From Gp6-AA40 sp963742105 (GTDB lineage Bacteria; Acidobacteriota; Vicinamibacteria; Vicinamibacterales; UBA2999): a stretch of DNA of 64,000 nucleotides. The notes below the pieces were generated by a model that was given only the letters and a program-made list of their open reading frames with translations, was not told the DNA's origin and did not search any database. Positions 53,459-61,401 of the stretch are shown in pieces; the stretch's first letter is position 1; each line of letters starts with the position of its first letter. A program made the translations under genes and the position numbers. Location of the stretch: NCBI GenBank assembly GCA_963742105.1, contig CAVUKN010000004.1:310001-374000 (forward strand). Reading direction: 5' to 3'.

Positions 53459-54612
53459 CACGCGACGCCGAGCAGCAGTTCGACGACGAGCTGATCGAGG
53501 CGTTCGTATGGAAGCGGGCGCGCCGCCAGCGCACGGCGATCGAAGTTGCGCGCCTTCAGCGAGGCGGCCGTCTCCGGTGAGAAGACGCCGACAACGTCGC
53601 TCCCATCGCCGCGGATCTGCTGGAGCAGCGACTGGATCTCGGCATGTGCGGCAAACTGTTTCGCCTTGTCTTTGAGAATCAGGTACGTCCGCATGCACCC
53701 GCGAGCGAAGTCCCAGACGCCCTGCGGATCCTCCGTCCGGTACGCGTGCGCGTCGAAATGGCGCGGCCCGTCGTATCCCGACTCCTCGAGTAGTTTCACC
53801 AGGAAGAACAGCGGCTTGATCGACTCCGATCCGAACCGCAGGTCCTGATCGAAACGCCCTGGCTTCTGATCGTTCAGATCGATGTGATACAGCTTGCCGG
53901 CCTCGATCGCCTGTGCGACCGCATGGAAGAAGTTGAGGCCGGCCATCTGTTCGTGCGCGAACTCCGGGTTGACGCCCACCATGTCGGGATGCGCCAGCGT
54001 GTTGATGAAGCCCAGATAGGAAGCCGTGGTCGGAAAGTACATGTCACCCCGCGGCTCGTTCGGCTTGGCCTCAAGCGCGAAGCGCAGGTCGTACTTCCGG
54101 TCGCGCGCGTAATCGCACAGGAAATCGATCGCGAAACGGAATCGCTTCAGTGCCTCGAGCGGATCCTTCGCCGCATCTACCTCCGCGCCTTCGCGTCCAC
54201 CCCAGAACACGTACGTCCGTGCTCCGAGCTCCACGCCGAGGTCCATCGCGTTCATCGTCTTCTGGATCGCGTAGGCGCGCACCTCCGGGTCGTGCGACGT
54301 GAAGGCGCCATCCTTGAAGACCGGATCGGTGAACAAGTTCGTCGTCGCCATCGGCACAGTCATGCCCGTGCTGTCCAGGGCCCGACGGAAGTCCCGGACG
54401 ATGCGATCACGTTCGGATGGCGTGGCATCGATCGGAACGAGGTCGTTGTCGTGAAGGTTGATGCCGAACGCGCCGAGGTCGGAAAGGTGTCTGACCGATT
54501 CACATGGATCGAGCGCCGGTCTGACGAAGTCGCCGAAGGGATCGCGGCCGCGATTGCCGACCGTCCAGAGGCCGAAGGTGAACTTGTCCGCCGGTGTGGG
54601 CTGCAGCGTCAT
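53458..54612 (-). CDS. xylA: Xylose isomerase
   Basis: Interconverts D-xylose and D-xylulose. 384 residues, the size of the short, actinobacterial-type class I enzymes. Motifs: FTFGLWTVGNRGRDPFGD, GINLHDNDLVP (catalytic His), YVFWGGREGAEVD, FALEAKPNEPRGD (metal-binding Glu), VGVNPEFAHEQMAGLNF, LYHIDLNDQ and HFDAHAYRTED. ATG 54612 overlaps the upstream GH67 stop (ATGA), so the genes are co-transcribed and coupled. Confidence 0.95.
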   Translation of the reverse strand: MTLQPTPADKFTFGLWTVGNRGRDPFGDFVRPALDPCESVRHLSDLGAFGINLHDNDLVPIDATPSERDRIVRDFRRALDSTGMTVPMATTNLFTDPVFKDGAFTSHDPEVRAYAIQKTMNAMDLGVELGARTYVFWGGREGAEVDAAKDPLEALKRFRFAIDFLCDYARDRKYDLRFALEAKPNEPRGDMYFPTTASYLGFINTLAHPDMVGVNPEFAHEQMAGLNFFHAVAQAIEAGKLYHIDLNDQKPGRFDQDLRFGSESIKPLFFLVKLLEESGYDGPRHFDAHAYRTEDPQGVWDFARGCMRTYLILKDKAKQFAAHAEIQSLLQQIRGDGSDVVGVFSPETAASLKARNFDRRALAARPLPYERLDQLVVELLLGVA

Positions 54613-56774
54613 GGATTGGTTCCGGGTACGTACGTCAGGTTGATCGACATGAAGTGCTCGAGCGTGTCGGCGGGTGGGCCGCACGAGTCGGGGGCGATCG
54701 GCTGCTTCGAGAACGTCTGGAAGTACAGCACGCTGGCGTCACGCCACCATCTCGCCTCGTGCTCCTGAATGCCGAGAAATGCGCGCGTCTCTTCGAAGCG
54801 CTCCGGGTCCACGAATCTCTGCAGTCCGCCCCAGGTCCTTTCCATCGTGCGGACCGATTCGACGCCGCGGCAGTAGCGAGCGGTCAGCTCGTTCCAGAGT
54901 GTCTTGCCGGAAGACATGCGGTAGCTCCAGGGGACGTGATGAAACCAGAGCAGGTAATCGTCGGCCACGCGCTCGAGGCTGGCGAAGCGGTCGCGGACCG
55001 GGAGCGCGTACTGGCTCACGGCATTGCTGCCAGTGGACGTCCGGTCGAAGCCGATCCCCTCCGCGTCGGCCCGGTTGTAATAGACCGACGTCCAGTCCGC
55101 CCGCGGCCCACCGCTGACCCATGGGCCCGGTCCGTAGTGATGGCCGCGTGCCATCTGATGATGCAGGCCGAGCGGCGTCATGTAATCGACGGCCGCCTGT
55201 CGCGACGAGAGCATCATCTGCTTGACTGGTTCGACGAACCCGGCATCGTTGGTAAACGTCATGCGCAGCCACTCGTCGGCAAGATCCGCCGACGACAGCG
55301 ACGGGTTCCACGCCAGTCGACCGAAGGCGTGCCAGTTGGCGCAGGCGAATACCGACCCGCACCAGTTGCGATCGGTTCCCGTGTTCGCGACGCCGGCGAT
55401 GCCGGTCTGCTGATAGCCGTGCAGCGAGCCATCGATGACGTTGCGGACGAGCGAACCCTCGCCCTTCGCGTACGTGTCCGCGCGCAGGACCTCCTCGAAC
55501 AACGGCGCCAGGTAGACCAGGTGCGTGGCGAAGCCGAGGTACTCCTTGGTGATCTGCAGTTCGAGCATCAGCGGCGTGCGCGGCATCGCGCCGAAGAGCG
55601 GATGAAACGGCTCGCGCGGCTGAAAGTCGATGGCGCCGTTCTTGACCTGGAGCAGGACGTTCGGCCGGAACTGACCGTCGAGCGGCTGGAATTCGGTGTA
55701 GGCCTGCTTGTGACGATCTTCCTTGTCGGTCTCGGAGTAGACGAACCCGCGCCACATGACAATGCCGCCGTGGGGTGCGACCGCGTCGGCCAGCATGTTG
55801 GCGCCATCTGCGTGTGTGCGCTTGTAGTCCTGCGGCCCGGGCTGCCCTTCTGAATTCGCCTTGACCAGAAAGCCGCCGAAGTCGGGAATCAACTTGTAAA
55901 TTTCGTCGGCCTTGGCCGCCCACCACTTTCTGACCTCAGGGCTCAAGGGATCGGCGGTCTTCAGGCCGCCGATCTCGATCGGGGCGCTGAACCGCGCCGT
56001 CAGATAGACGCGAATGCCAAAGGGACGGAAGACCTCAGCGAGGGCAGCAGCCTTGACGAGATAGTCACGCGTCAGGCTGGTGGCGTTGGCGTTGACGTTC
56101 GTCAGCACCGTGCCGTTGATGCCGAGCGACGCATTGGCCCGCGCATAGTCCGTGTAGCGCGGAGACTTGTAGTCGGGCAGCGTGAACCAGTCCCACAGCG
56201 ATCGGCCGGCATAGCCACGCTCGACGCTTCCGTCCAGGTTGTCCCAGTGATCCAGGATGCGATGCTGGATGCGTGGGTGCTCGGCGACGGCAAGCCCCTC
56301 GATCGACGAGTTCGTCTGGATCAACCGAAGCAAGTGGAACGCGCCATAGAGCACACCGGTCGTGGTGTTCGCGGCAATCACAGTGACAGGCCCCCGGCGA
56401 TCCTGGAGCGATCGAATGAGGTAGCCTTCGCTGCCGACGCCGGCCAGATCGGAGTCGAGCGCCAAGCGGGCGATGAATGGCGAGGTGGCCGGCGTACCGG
56501 CCACGATCGCTCCGCCACTGGTCACATCCGCAGCCACCGGAACGCTGACGCCAATCAGGCCCTTGAACCCACGGATCAATTCGTCAGAGACGAGGCGCAT
56601 CGTTGGCGACTGCCCGCCGACGACGAGCTGCCGCACGAGGACATCCTGATACCGGCGCAGCCGCGCCGCGTCTTCCACGCGCTGGTATCGCAGCCAGAGG
56701 TCATATCCGTCTTCGGCACGGGCGGGTATCGCCGCAAGTAGCAGAACGACGGCGAGAATTGCAGTGGCGCGAAC
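54609..56774 (-). CDS. GH67 alpha-glucuronidase
   Basis: Removes (4-O-methyl)glucuronic acid from xylo-oligosaccharides. 721 residues from GTG 56774 with a signal peptide (ATAILAVVLLLAAIPARA). The N-terminal domain is followed by the GH67 barrel: ILDHWDNLDGSVERGYAG, SLWDWF, GINGTVLTNVNANA, GGFLVKANSEGQPGPQDYKR (catalytic region) and MLELQITKEYLGFATHLVYL. An upstream frame extension to 57008 overlaps ThuA and is rejected. The signal peptide puts it in the periplasm or outside, upstream of intracellular xylA and xylB. Confidence 0.93.
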   Translation of the reverse strand, partial: VRATAILAVVLLLAAIPARAEDGYDLWLRYQRVEDAARLRRYQDVLVRQLVVGGQSPTMRLVSDELIRGFKGLIGVSVPVAADVTSGGAIVAGTPATSPFIARLALDSDLAGVGSEGYLIRSLQDRRGPVTVIAANTTTGVLYGAFHLLRLIQTNSSIEGLAVAEHPRIQHRILDHWDNLDGSVERGYAGRSLWDWFTLPDYKSPRYTDYARANASLGINGTVLTNVNANATSLTRDYLVKAAALAEVFRPFGIRVYLTARFSAPIEIGGLKTADPLSPEVRKWWAAKADEIYKLIPDFGGFLVKANSEGQPGPQDYKRTHADGANMLADAVAPHGGIVMWRGFVYSETDKEDRHKQAYTEFQPLDGQFRPNVLLQVKNGAIDFQPREPFHPLFGAMPRTPLMLELQITKEYLGFATHLVYLAPLFEEVLRADTYAKGEGSLVRNVIDGSLHGYQQTGIAGVANTGTDRNWCGSVFACANWHAFGRLAWNPSLSSADLADEWLRMTFTNDAGFVEPVKQMMLSSRQAAVDYMTPLGLHHQMARGHHYGPGPWVSGGPRADWTSVYYNRADAEGIGFDRTSTGSNAVSQYALPVRDRFASLERVADDYLLWFHHVPWSYRMSSGKTLWNELTARYCRGVESVRTMERTWGGLQRFVDPERFEETRAFLGIQEHEARWWRDASVLYFQTFSKQPIAPDSCGPPADTLEHFMSINLTYVPGTNP

Positions 56775-56866
56775 CTTATCGATTCCGCGATCGCCGGCCG
56801 AAGGAGACTCTTGCGGAAGTCTTCTCCAACGTCGTCGCTCCACGATCGATCGACGTCCGTCGATTC

Positions 56867-57829
56867 TCACCGTCGTGGCAAATCCAGGTTGTCGAGGCCG
56901 TTCTTGTAGCCGGGATCCATGGCGGCGAGATCCGTACGATAGGAGACCGAGGTGGCGGTGGGGAAGTTGCCCGGCACCTTCTGGGTGACCAGTCCGGTCG
57001 CCGCCCATTCAGTGCCGCGCTGCAACGTCACGACGAAGTCCACCGAACTGAGTGCGACGATGTCGTGGCCGAAGGTCGTGTGGAAGACGCGGCCCTTGCC
57101 GTAACTCAACGCCATCAGCATCGGCTCGTCGACGCCGCTGCCGCCGTTCTCGGGATCCGAGTACGCCGTCGCGAGCACCGACATATTGCGCCCCGGTCCA
57201 CGCAGTCGCGCATACAGTTCGTCGCCCTGATGCATCCACTTGTCCGGCAGCCCTTTCAGAATCGGATGCGAACTGTCGCGAACGGTGACCAGGAACGGTG
57301 TCCGGCGTCCGTGGCTGCCGGCGCGGCCGGGTGACGGGTCAGAGGTGAGCCGGCCATCGCGGACGAACCAGTGCGGCCCCGCCTGTTCGGCCCGGCCACG
57401 CCACCCACCGACGCCGATCATCTCGTTGAACGCCGACCAGCCCGGGAAGGCGTTGTCGGCGGCGTGCACCGATACGAGGCCGCCGCCGTTGCTGACGAAC
57501 TGCTCGAACGATGCCTTGAGCGTTGCCGGCCAGCGCTCGTCCGGTGCGTCGTAGTTCATGACGACGACGCGATAGTTGGCGAAGCCGGGTGCGAAGCTGG
57601 AAAAGTTGCCCCCGGCCGGCGGTGTCGTGACGACCGTCGTGGCGAACAGTCCGGTCTCGTCGAGCATCTTCTTGAGCACCGGCGTCACGTGCTGCCAATC
57701 GTGATAGGTGCCGCCGCTCTCGCCGTCGAGGATCATCACGGCAATGGGCGAGGCCGCGCGCGAGGAGAGTGCCGTCAGCAGCACGGCGACCCCGATAGTA
57801 GTGATTGCGAGTCGTTTCATGTCATTCAT
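56867..57829 (-). CDS. ThuA-domain protein
   Basis: 320 residues with a signal peptide (LAITTIGVAVLLTALSSRAA). The ThuA glutamine-amidotransferase-like fold shows in AVMILDGESGGTYHDWQHV, YRVVVMNYDAPDERWPATLK, FVSNGGGLVSVHAADNAFPG and GKGRVFHTTFGHDI. ThuA-like proteins are common in sugar-use clusters of soil bacteria and are linked to oxidised-disaccharide metabolism; the exact reaction is unsettled. It lies 92 bases upstream of the GH67 gene on the same strand. Confidence 0.88.
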   Translation of the reverse strand: MNDMKRLAITTIGVAVLLTALSSRAASPIAVMILDGESGGTYHDWQHVTPVLKKMLDETGLFATTVVTTPPAGGNFSSFAPGFANYRVVVMNYDAPDERWPATLKASFEQFVSNGGGLVSVHAADNAFPGWSAFNEMIGVGGWRGRAEQAGPHWFVRDGRLTSDPSPGRAGSHGRRTPFLVTVRDSSHPILKGLPDKWMHQGDELYARLRGPGRNMSVLATAYSDPENGGSGVDEPMLMALSYGKGRVFHTTFGHDIVALSSVDFVVTLQRGTEWAATGLVTQKVPGNFPTATSVSYRTDLAAMDPGYKNGLDNLDLPRR

Positions 57830-57835
57830 CCGTAA

Positions 57836-57878
57836 CGCGGACCTTCAGGTCCGCGACCGGCGAGGCTGAAGCCTCGCC
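57836..57878. repeat. Two GC palindromes
   Basis: CGCGGACCTTCAGGTCCGCG (57836-57855) and GGCGAGGCTGAAGCCTCGCC (57859-57878), perfect hairpins with TTCA and TGAA centres, in the gap between ThuA and the isomerase-like gene. Same type as the palindromes at 26183 and 14602. Confidence 0.8.
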
Positions 57879-57898
57879 CTACAACAGCCGGGAGCCCA

Positions 57899-59140
57899 TC
57901 ATGATCGATACGCCTGCCGCCCGATTCCCTGAATCGGAATGCGCTGGCCCGCCAGCACCTCGTGCTGCAGAGCGAACATTGCAGCCGCCGCCTGGTCGAT
58001 CCTGCGCACGAACGCGATCGAGCCTTGCAGAATCGGCTTCAGCTTCTCCCGATCCTGCACCCGGGCGGGCGGATATTCATGCTCGACCACGAGGTGGGTG
58101 TTGGCCACGTCGAGCGGCAGGAGTTCACGGGCCGCCAGTTGATGGTCGAGCCAGTCGACGCTGCGATTCTGCAGGTAGGCCAGCGGGTCATGACGCGCGG
58201 TGCCCGGCAGTTCGTGTTCTGCGAGCACCACTTGTTTCTTCCACGCGTTGACCTGATCGGCAGGGTTGGGCGACGGTTTGCCATCGATCCAGTCGCCACG
58301 CTGCAGCGTCTGTCCTCCATAACCCCATCCCGCCACGCCCTTCGAATCGACCACCTGACCCTTGACGTGGAATCCGGCAATTAGAAACGCATACCCGCTG
58401 TCCTTCAGGAACTGGAAAACAGATCGGGTGTCCTGGCCCATCAGGATCGCGTGTGACGGATCGTAATGAATCCTGAACTGGTCGCCGACGCCGTGCTGTT
58501 CGCAAATCTGATGCAGCGCGATCCATGCGCCTGGCGTGTACGCGAGGTTGTTGTGCCAGTTGTCGCCGATCGTCCAACCGGGCATCGGGCACTGCTCGAC
58601 GCGGTACGTCAGCCCACGCGCTTTCGCCTCCTCGAGCAGCGGGACGAAGTGCGCTGCGAAGTCGGCAAGGTTCTCGTCCATGCTGTGCTGCTGGTTGCGG
58701 CCGACGAAGCCGCACACCGCGTCGACGCCGAGAAGCACGGCCGCGTCGAAGACACGGAGCAGGAAGTCGTGCTTGTTCTTCCGCGTCGCCGGATCGTGGT
58801 GCAGCAGGTTGTCGAAGTAGGCAAGGTCGGAAATCTTCACGCCTGTCGACGCGATCGCCCGCTCGACGCGGCTGGCCCGCGCCTGGTCGAATGGCTGGCG
58901 CAGGTCCAGCGTGTTTGCGACCGGATCGAGCATCGCCTCGGGTGGCACATCCGATTGGGACGGATGCAGCGCCGCCGACAGCTGGATGTCGTCAGCCCCG
59001 AGCTCGCGACCGAACTGCAGCCAGTCCTCGATGGCCCTGTCCGGATCGGCGTCGCGCACCGTACGCGGGGTGAGCTCCTGCAGCGCGGCGGTGAGGACAC
59101 CGACTTTCATGTGCTGCGGGTTGAACGGAACGACGCTCAT
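57899..59140 (-). CDS. Xylose isomerase-like TIM barrel protein (sugar isomerase/epimerase)
   Basis: 413 residues. The AP-endonuclease-2-type barrel shows metal-ligand motifs: IQLSAALHPSQ, GVDAVCGFVGRNQQHS, YRVEQCPMPGW, DQFRIHYDPSHAILMGQD, and AGFHVKGQVVDSKG. No signal peptide. ATG 59140 overlaps the stop of the upstream oxidoreductase gene (ATGA), so the two probably act on the same sugar or cyclitol, as such pairs often do. The substrate is unknown. It ends close to the palindromes at 57.84 kb. Confidence 0.85.
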   Translation of the reverse strand: MSVVPFNPQHMKVGVLTAALQELTPRTVRDADPDRAIEDWLQFGRELGADDIQLSAALHPSQSDVPPEAMLDPVANTLDLRQPFDQARASRVERAIASTGVKISDLAYFDNLLHHDPATRKNKHDFLLRVFDAAVLLGVDAVCGFVGRNQQHSMDENLADFAAHFVPLLEEAKARGLTYRVEQCPMPGWTIGDNWHNNLAYTPGAWIALHQICEQHGVGDQFRIHYDPSHAILMGQDTRSVFQFLKDSGYAFLIAGFHVKGQVVDSKGVAGWGYGGQTLQRGDWIDGKPSPNPADQVNAWKKQVVLAEHELPGTARHDPLAYLQNRSVDWLDHQLAARELLPLDVANTHLVVEHEYPPARVQDREKLKPILQGSIAFVRRIDQAAAAMFALQHEVLAGQRIPIQGIGRQAYRS

Positions 59141-60294
59141 CGCGCCACCTCCGTCCACACCCCGCCGCCGCGCGCACTCTCCAGGACCGCTTCGACGATG
59201 GCGTTGGCGCGGTAGCCGTCTTCGAATGTCGCAACTGTCGGCGGAAGCGCTCGATATGGTTTGCCAGCGGCAATGCAGCCGTAGATGTCGCGCATCAGGT
59301 TCGAGAAGGCATCGGCCCACGCCTCCTGGTGCCCGCCGGGCAGATGTGCGTACGGACGCGCCTCGGCGTCGATGAGCGATGGGTCCTTTTGCAGGATCTC
59401 ATTCGCCCGGTCCCGGTGGCCGAACCAGAGCTCGTTCTGGTGTTCCTGTCGCCAGCCGACCGAGGCCTTCGAGCCGCAGATCTCGATGACGAGATCGTTC
59501 TTGTGACCACCGCAGACCTGTCCCACCGAGAACGAACCTTTGGCTCCGCTGTCGAACCGCACCAGTACCGAGGCCAGGTCTTCCACGGTAATCATCACAT
59601 CGTCGGTATCGCCTCTGTCGCCGGTGTGAAAGGCTTCACGGGCAGCGCGTGGCTTCTTTCGCGTCGGGATGACCGTCGTGACGTCCCCGAGCACGTGCGT
59701 GATGGTGAGGCCGGTCAGGTGCTGCGCCAGATCGCACCAGTGGGAGCCGATGTCGCCGAGCGCAGAGGATGCGCCGCCGCGCTCCGGATCCAGCCGCCAC
59801 GAGTAGTCGGTGTCCTGCAGCAGCCAGTCCTGGAGGTAGGAGCCGTGGATGAAGTGCGGGACGCCGATGTCGCCGCGCGCGATCGCGCCACGCGCATGCT
59901 GCACGAGCGGGTTGCCGCGGTAATTGAACGTGACCGCCGTGACCACGCCAGCGCGTCGCGCCTCGTCGACCAGTTTCCGCGATTGTGCGGCCGTCATCGC
60001 CAGCGGCTTGTCGGAGACGACGTGCTTGCCCCTGGCCAGCGCCGCTGAGGTCACCTCGTAGTGCAGGTAGTTGGGGGTGGCGTTGTGAACCACCTGCACC
60101 TCCGGGTCGTCGATGAGCGCCTGGTAGTTGCCGTAGCCCCGCTTCGCACCCACCAGCTGTGCCTTCTGTTGGCCCGATGCGTCGTTACTGCCTGCGACCG
60201 CAACGATGTCGACATAGCCCAGACGCCGCACCGCGTCGACATGATGAGGGCCGACGAAACCGGCCCCGACGAGTCCCATTCCGATCCGATTCAC
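59137..60294 (-). CDS. Gfo/Idh/MocA-family oxidoreductase
   Basis: 385 residues. The NAD(P)-binding Rossmann start reads GMGLVGAGFVGPHHVDAV, then VVHNATPNYLHYEVTSAALA, GKHVVSDKPLAMTAAQSRKL (the EKP-type motif, here DKP) and a C-terminal sugar-binding domain with SSALGDIGSHWCDLAQHLTG. No export signal. First gene of a pair with the TIM-barrel isomerase; likely an oxidation/reduction step on a sugar derivative. Confidence 0.92.
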   Translation of the reverse strand: MNRIGMGLVGAGFVGPHHVDAVRRLGYVDIVAVAGSNDASGQQKAQLVGAKRGYGNYQALIDDPEVQVVHNATPNYLHYEVTSAALARGKHVVSDKPLAMTAAQSRKLVDEARRAGVVTAVTFNYRGNPLVQHARGAIARGDIGVPHFIHGSYLQDWLLQDTDYSWRLDPERGGASSALGDIGSHWCDLAQHLTGLTITHVLGDVTTVIPTRKKPRAAREAFHTGDRGDTDDVMITVEDLASVLVRFDSGAKGSFSVGQVCGGHKNDLVIEICGSKASVGWRQEHQNELWFGHRDRANEILQKDPSLIDAEARPYAHLPGGHQEAWADAFSNLMRDIYGCIAAGKPYRALPPTVATFEDGYRANAIVEAVLESARGGGVWTEVAR

Positions 60295-60490
60295 GAGCGA
60301 TACCTCGGCAGGCTCGAAGGCCCGCCATGCATGACTGTCGAACCACGAAGCTCACGAAGGGCGCGAAAAAGAGCCGGGCTCGCGTCTTCCTGGTTCAAGA
60401 TGACGATCCGAAGCGCGCGCCCACGTGTCGCCCGGTAGCCGGCACTCGAACTTGTGTGCCCGCCGAAGGCGGATGATACTCGTGCCCGCC

Positions 60491-61393
60491 ATGGGCAAGT
60501 CCATTGTTGTTGCAGTAGCCGCCGTCTGGATGGCGGCACTCGTGGGCGTCGGATCGCTCCACGCGCAGGGCGGCGCCCGCGCCGGCGGCGCCGGGACCGC
60601 GTTGCCGCCGCCAGCCGGCCGGGGAGGCGGACAGGCGAGTCCCGCCTCTGTGCGTCCGCCGCAGACATCCACGGCGCAACAGTATCCGGCCGCGCAAATC
60701 GAGAACGGCCGGACGCGATTCGCCTCGCAGTGCGGCTTCTGTCACGGCCGGGATGCGGGAGGCGGGGAAAGCGGCCCCGACCTGACGCGATCGGCGCTCG
60801 TGGCGGCCGACGTCCGTGGCGATCGCATCGTCCCGATGGTGCGCTCGGGACGGGTCGACAAGGGCATGCCGGCGTTCACTCTTCCCGACGCCGACCTCAA
60901 CGCGATCGTCGCCTACATTCACGATCAGAAGACGCAGGCCGATGCGGCGGTCGGCGGCCGCCGCAGCGTCGATCCAGCCGATCTGCAGACGGGTGATGCC
61001 GCTGCCGGGAAGCGTTATTTCGACACGGCGTGTGCCCGCTGCCACTCCGCGTCCGGTGACCTGGCCGGGATTGCGACGCGGCTGCAAGGCTTGCCGCTGC
61101 TGCAGCGCATGCTCTATCCGTCACCGGCGGGCGGACGCGGTGCTGACCCCTCGCGGATTCCTCAGAGCGTATCCGTGACGTTGCGGACCGGCGAGATGAT
61201 TACCGGCAAGCTGGCGTATCGCGACGAGTTCACCATTGCCCTGATCGACGGGTCTGGCTGGCAGCGCTCGTGGCCGACATCGCAGGTGACGTTCACCGTC
61301 AACGACCCGCTCCAGGCCCACGTGGAACAGTTGGCGAAATACACCGACGCAGACATCCACAATGTGCTGGCCTACCTGCAGACGCTTCGCTAG
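60491..61393 (+). CDS. Secreted di-haem cytochrome c
   Basis: About 300 residues with a signal peptide (SIVVAVAAVWMAALVGVGSL, cleavage after HAQ). Two haem c motifs: CGFCHG (near residue 80) and CARCHS (near residue 183), each in a small cytochrome c domain (RFASQCGFCHGRDAGGGESG; DTACARCHSASGDLAG). A Gly/Pro/Ala-rich linker precedes the first. ATG 60491 is preferred; ATG 60473 is possible. It stands 8 bases before the PQQ dehydrogenase gene and is the natural electron acceptor for it. Confidence 0.88.
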   Translation: MGKSIVVAVAAVWMAALVGVGSLHAQGGARAGGAGTALPPPAGRGGGQASPASVRPPQTSTAQQYPAAQIENGRTRFASQCGFCHGRDAGGGESGPDLTRSALVAADVRGDRIVPMVRSGRVDKGMPAFTLPDADLNAIVAYIHDQKTQADAAVGGRRSVDPADLQTGDAAAGKRYFDTACARCHSASGDLAGIATRLQGLPLLQRMLYPSPAGGRGADPSRIPQSVSVTLRTGEMITGKLAYRDEFTIALIDGSGWQRSWPTSQVTFTVNDPLQAHVEQLAKYTDADIHNVLAYLQTLR

Positions 61394-61401
61394 GAGTAAA
61401 C

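Noticed and set aside
56775..57008. N-terminal extension of the GH67 frame
   Set aside because: It overlaps the ThuA coding end, has no signal sequence, and the GTG at 56774 starts a proper signal peptide.
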